This document shows, in pieces, positions 60,179 to 64,000 of a stretch of 64,000 nucleotides of DNA. The position numbers and the translations under genes are program-made. Under the pieces are notes generated by a model. It made no database searches and had not been told where the DNA came from. It saw only the letters and a program-made list of their open reading frames with translations. Numbering within the stretch: the first letter of the stretch is position 1; each line of letters starts with the position of its first letter. The stretch is from Adiantum capillus-veneris (Eukaryota > Streptophyta > Polypodiopsida > Polypodiales > Pteridaceae), in the NCBI GenBank assembly GCA_014529385.2, contig CM043942.1, positions 1,218,501 through 1,282,500 of the forward strand, read 5' to 3'.

Positions 60179-61234
60179 ATGAAAATCCAACGCCAACTGT
60201 CCGGATATCCTCTTTTCTTTGGAGAGCCTGGAGAGGATGCATAATTATTTTTTGTAAATTTCAAGATTTCTTGCCATATCAAGAGGATAGTAACTGATCA
60301 AGAGCGCGTAGAAATGTTTGAGGTGGTCCTTAGGAAATATGCTAGCACTTGGTTTGACTCTTTGCCTGAGGAAGTTAAGGGGAATTACAAAGAAGTTTTG
60401 AATCATTTCAAGAGATACTTCTTTGATCCCCAAAACACTCAAAAACTATGGCAAGACATTGTTTCTCATAAGCAAAAAGATTTAGATGACTATTACTTGT
60501 ACAAGCAAGAGGTTCTACGTCTTTGGGCTCTATGGATACGAAATGTTGCTAACCCTGGTGAGGGTGCAGAATTTCTAAAGAAGGAGAGATTCATAGCTGG
60601 ACTCTTTCCTGATCTTAAGGTAAAGGTGGAGGCGGATGCACCTGCCACCTATGATGCAGCTGAAATTAGAGCTTCCAAGAAGTATAGGAAACTCAAGTGC
60701 CTAAGGGGAGAGGTTCCAATAGAAGGTCTTAGACCCAAAGGTAAGTCACAAGCATCGACATCTAGGGAGCTTCCTGAGGTAACAACTGAAGTAATCGAGA
60801 AGTTGAATGAATCTTTAAGTAGCCTGTCAATTCACCTTGCACAAGCTGTAGGTCCAAAGGGACAAGCAAAGAAGTCTGAAGAGCGAGATCCACGACCTAG
60901 GAGAGTCTTGCAATGTTAGAATTGCGGAGAGTCTGGACATGGGATGTATAATTGTCCTTGGCCCCGTGGGGAGCCAGGGAGACCTAACTTGAATTACCCA
61001 GTGATGAATGCAGGTGAAGGAACTGGTCAACAACCAAGGCTTCTACAAAGACCAAATGGACCAAGACCACCTCCACAAGGGGTGGAAGGAGTTCCACCTT
61101 TGCCAGATCCAAATGTGCATGTGGTAGAGGTGACAAACTCAAATGTGATTGACATGGAAGCAAATGGCATTAAGCGTGGCCGAGGAAAAGGTAAAGAGAA
61201 AGAAGGTGTCACATCACAGAGTGACCATGGATGA
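60179..61234 (+). pseudogene. Gag of element D, two in-frame stops
   Basis: It starts at ATG 60179 (MKIQRQLSGYPLFFGEPGED), comparable to the gag start of element C, with TAA at 60242-60244. The capsid domain follows in the same frame (ASTWFDSLPEEVKGNYKEVL, NHFKRYFFDPQNTQKLWQDI, FIAGLFPDLKVKVEADAP). The zinc knuckle reads C, TAG stop (60917-60919), N, C, GESGHGMYNC: all three Cys and the His of CCHC are present, with the stop falling between the first two Cys. A Pro/Gly-rich and then basic tail ends at TGA. Apart from the stops it is well preserved, so decay is recent. Confidence 0.8.
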
Positions 61235-61308
61235 GGCAAGAAGGCAAAGGAGACCAAGGAAGCTAAGAGGACTTGACATCATATCAATCTCCAAGTCTTC
61301 CCTCTTAG

Positions 61309-62496
61309 ACATGGTATGACATGCGAGGTAAGGGTCCTGATATCTCATGGCCTCAGTTTCTTGCATTATGCCCACAAGTTAGGAGGGATTTAACAAAGGC
61401 AGTTAGCACTAGGAGAAAGGTAAAAGAGAGTGTTTTTGTTGTAAACATTGCACATGCTGAAATGAACGAGGATATTACACATGTGCTAGATTGTTACATC
61501 AAAGGAAGATTGGTTAGGAAAGGTCTAGTCGATGGGGGTGCACAAATTTGCATCATGACAGAGGGGCTCATGCAAAGACTAGGCATGCACATCCATGAGA
61601 CACTTGAAATTAAATTCAAGATGGCAAACAATAGCAAGGCTAGGTGCGTAGGAATTTGTAAAAATGTTTTTGTGGAGGCCTTTGGCATTAAGAAGGCAGT
61701 GGATTTCTATGTCATGTCTACCAAAAGAAATGGTTACCCATTTATTCTAGGAAGACCATGGCTAATGAAAATGCGAGCTTTGCAGGATTGGGAGAGTGGA
61801 AAGCTAATTTGCAGGAATGACAATCATAAGAAGGTTGTCTTTGACATGAAGGAGCAACGCCAAGAGGAGCTCCTTGAAGAATCATCTCAAAGTGAGACGG
61901 AAGAAGATTGGACTGATAACCCTTCAGAAGAGGAAAGTAGTGGTAGCATTACTGAAGAGGAGTCTTCCAACGAAGTCATGGGGGTAAGATTTAAGCCAAA
62001 CAACCAGGAGAACTCTTCTCGAGGTTTGGAAGAGGTAGGTACTCAAGAGAACCAAAATGTGCAAGATGAAGGAATGTTAGAAGGTATGTTGTCTACAACA
62101 CTTACAAAGGACGAAAGAGAGGAGTTCAAATGTGTGCTAAGGAAATTTCCGAGGATTTTTGCTAAAGACTACACCAATGTGCGTGGAGTAGATGCTGTTC
62201 AACACAAAATTGAGTTGAAGCCAGAGGCCACACCTAAGGCTCAGAAGCTACGAAGGCTAGGAGTCATCAAGGAGCAGGCTTTACTCAAGGAGGTAAGAAA
62301 GCTTCTAGCAGCAGGTTTCATTTATCCAGTGGAGAATTCAGAGTGGGTCTCTCCCGTTGTTGTCACTCCTAAGAAAATCGGCAAGTGGAGGGTGTGTGTG
62401 GATTACCATCCACTTAATGAGGCAACAAAAAGAGATCACTTTCCCCTCCCATTTCAGGATGAGATACTAAATGAGGTAGCTGGTCATGAGAAGTAA
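61309..62496 (+). pseudogene. Protease and RT fingers of element D
   Basis: A 391-codon open piece counted from ATG 61321, in a different frame from gag. An N-terminal linker, then the protease active site LVDGGAQICI (Asp at residue 71) and GYPFILGRPWLMKMRALQDW near 140-160. Next an acidic Ser/Glu-rich linker (about 190-270), RT entry (KIELKPEATPKAQKLRRLGV, EVRKLLAAGFIYPVENSEWV) and KIGKWRVCVDYHPLNEATKR. It ends at TAA (62494-62496) where element C continues with Tyr, so a single Tyr-to-stop change split RT. Layout and sequence match element C. Confidence 0.85.
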
Positions 62497-63397
62497 ACTG
62501 TGTGTGATGGCTACTCGGGTTACTTTCAAATAGGTATCGCATTGGAAGATCAATTGAAAACAACCTTCATCACTCCTTGGGGTTGTTATGATTTTAGAGT
62601 CATGCCATTTGGCCTGACAAATGCTCCTGCAACTTTCCAATGCTTCATGAACATGGTGTTTCAAACATTCTTTGGAAAGTCCATTAGGGTTTTTATTAAT
62701 GATTTTGCATTTATAGCTCAAAATCATTGCATCTACAAAGGGTAGAAGAAGGTTTAAAGAAGCTCTATGACATGGGAGGTCAACTCAACCCCGACAAGTG
62801 CGACATAGGTGAGGATGAAGTGATCTTGCTTGGTCACAAGGTTTCCTATAAAGGCATTGAGGTGGATCCTTCAAAGGCAAAGGCTCTTATTGAGCTCCCA
62901 TCACCCAAGAATCTCAAAGAGGTCATCTCATTCATTCAAAAGGTGAAGTATATGTCACGCTTTATTCACTTAGCTTCGGAGTTGCTTCATCCTTTGAAAA
63001 AGTTGACACAACAAGTAGAATTTGCATGGTTTGATGAGCTTGAAGAGTAATTTTGTAACATTAAAGTCATTTTGTCAGAGCTACCAACACTCATGTCTCG
63101 TTGTTGGGAGTACACATTCTTTGTTAGCTCTAGTGTTGGGAAGGAAAAATTGGCGCAGTTTTATTACAACAAGATCCCCACAGTACTAGGATGCGACCCA
63201 TCTACTTTGCTAGTAGGGTCATGAATGCTTTGGAGAGAGGTTACACGGAGGCAGAACTCATGATGCTTTCTCTCATGTTTGCGGTGAGAAAGTTTAGATC
63301 CTACTTGCTACCAAAACCTTTTGTAATTCTCACTGCAGAAAATTTGTTTCCTTGGGTGTCATCTCAAATGAATCTTAGCACTAGGATCTCAAAGTAG
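62497..63397 (+). pseudogene. RT palm and first RNase H of element D
   Basis: It continues RT directly after the stop: CDGYSGYFQIGIALEDQLKT, RVMPFGLTNAPATFQCFMNM, and the catalytic box RVFINDFAF, again N-D where D-D is expected (AAT at 62698-62700). A frame change near 62745 leads to GGQLNPDKCDIGEDEVILLG, KVKYMSRFIHLASELLHPLK, a stop at 63048-63050, then a damaged RNase H (CWEYTFFVSSSVGKEKLAQF, MRPIYFASRVMNALERGYTE). Stops and shifts make it inactive. Confidence 0.8.
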
Positions 63398-64000
63398 ATT
63401 ATGGAATTGCAAGAGTTCCAATACTCTTTCAAGGTAGAAGATAGTGTGCGTGCACAATTGACACGGATCCTTACTTATAGGGTACATGAGAAGGAGATTA
63501 AGGTGCCTCAATTAAAGACCCTACCATTGTCACCACCGAAAAATATTCCTAATGCTTTTACCTTGTTCTTTGATGGAGCTTTTCGACGAGCCACAGAAAA
63601 AGCAGGGGGAGGGCTAGTGTTGCTCAACCCAAGTGGGGAGGTGGTCATGAAAGAGAAGGTCAATCTACCAGGTTCAACTAGAAACAATGAAGCAGAATAC
63701 GACACACTACTTCATGGTTTGAAGATGTGCATTGGCCAAGGGATACAACGTCTCATGCTAAAGGGAGATGCACTTCTCATTGTTAAACAGATTTTAGGCA
63801 TTTGGGCATGCAAGAATGAAAGCTTACGGACAAAAGTTCATGCCATTCGTAGATTGTTTAATCAATTTGAAAAAGTGCAACTATATCATATTCCTAGGAA
63901 ACAGAATGAAGATGCCGATTTACTTGCACGGCAAGTAGTTACATGTGTTGAGAAAGAAGTGCAGGTCATCATGGTGGCAGCAACTGTCAAGCAACCGAGA
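63398..64000 (+). CDS. Second (archaeal-type) RNase H of element D, runs off the window
   Basis: 201 codons open to the window edge after the TAG at 63395-63397. It starts with the end of the first RNase H region (MELQEFQYSFKVEDSVRAQL), a linker, then a complete-looking ribonuclease HI fold: FTLFFDGAFRRATEKAGGGL, STRNNEAEYDTLLHGLKMCI, RLMLKGDALLIVKQILGIWA, YHIPRKQNEDADLLARQVV. The acidic D-E-D-D positions are all present, unlike in element C. A second RNase H before integrase is the known Tat-lineage feature. Integrase and the 3' LTR would lie beyond 64000. Confidence 0.8.
   Translation, partial: MMELQEFQYSFKVEDSVRAQLTRILTYRVHEKEIKVPQLKTLPLSPPKNIPNAFTLFFDGAFRRATEKAGGGLVLLNPSGEVVMKEKVNLPGSTRNNEAEYDTLLHGLKMCIGQGIQRLMLKGDALLIVKQILGIWACKNESLRTKVHAIRRLFNQFEKVQLYHIPRKQNEDADLLARQVVTCVEKEVQVIMVAATVKQPR

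Overview
The window is repeat-dominated plant nuclear DNA. I see no complete host gene, rRNA, tRNA or CRISPR array. Nearly everything I can identify belongs to LTR retrotransposons, one LINE, long dinucleotide tracts and large tandem duplications. The Ty3/gypsy chromovirus, the Tat-type elements with a second RNase H, and the TGGTATCAGAGC (initiator Met tRNA) primer sites point to a land plant with a large genome. I cannot name the species.

Bases 1-17.9 kb hold a nest four layers deep, all on the minus strand. An old Ty3/gypsy pol gene is split inside its RNase H domain (17917-17178 and 1098-1) by a solo LTR of 'family L' with a perfect AAGAC target duplication. That solo LTR was split by element B (1991-16911), which keeps both LTRs, PBS, PPT, a broken gag and a protease but has no reverse transcriptase, RNase H or integrase. 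The left LTR of B was then split by element A (3069-11957), an intact chromovirus with two apparently identical 1590-bp LTRs, ATATG target duplications and one 1649-codon gag-pol frame.

From 17.9 to 31 kb there is a diverged LTR-like repeat, an array of ~299-bp units each carrying a perfect palindrome, a minus-strand LTR with an Athila/Tat-type PBS, and element C (22008-30585). Element C is a full-length but decayed Tat-type element with two RNase H domains. It is followed by a (TG)n(AG)n tract. From 31 to 45.4 kb there are decayed plus-strand gypsy fragments, a second array of ~295-bp palindromic units with a different palindrome, a long LTR-like block with a conserved stem-loop, another minus-strand LTR with a degraded PBS, and a fourth family L LTR fragment.

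From 45.9 to 52.7 kb there is a ~345-bp tandem repeat and a 2.8-kb direct tandem duplication containing long (GA)n tracts. It abuts a decayed minus-strand LINE reverse transcriptase (52.6-54.2 kb). The right end (56.6-64 kb) is element D, a plus-strand Tat-type element running off the window: 5' LTR, PBS, an unusual leader with two pairs of tandem paralogous ORFs, then gag, protease, RT, RNase H and a second RNase H with its catalytic residues present.

The parts I consider most novel are the paired ORFs in the leader of D, the two palindrome arrays, the phased ATTGG/CCAAT pairs in the LTRs of A, and the covarying stem-loop in Tat-type LTRs. All similarity statements come from reading the sequence by eye; no database search was run.
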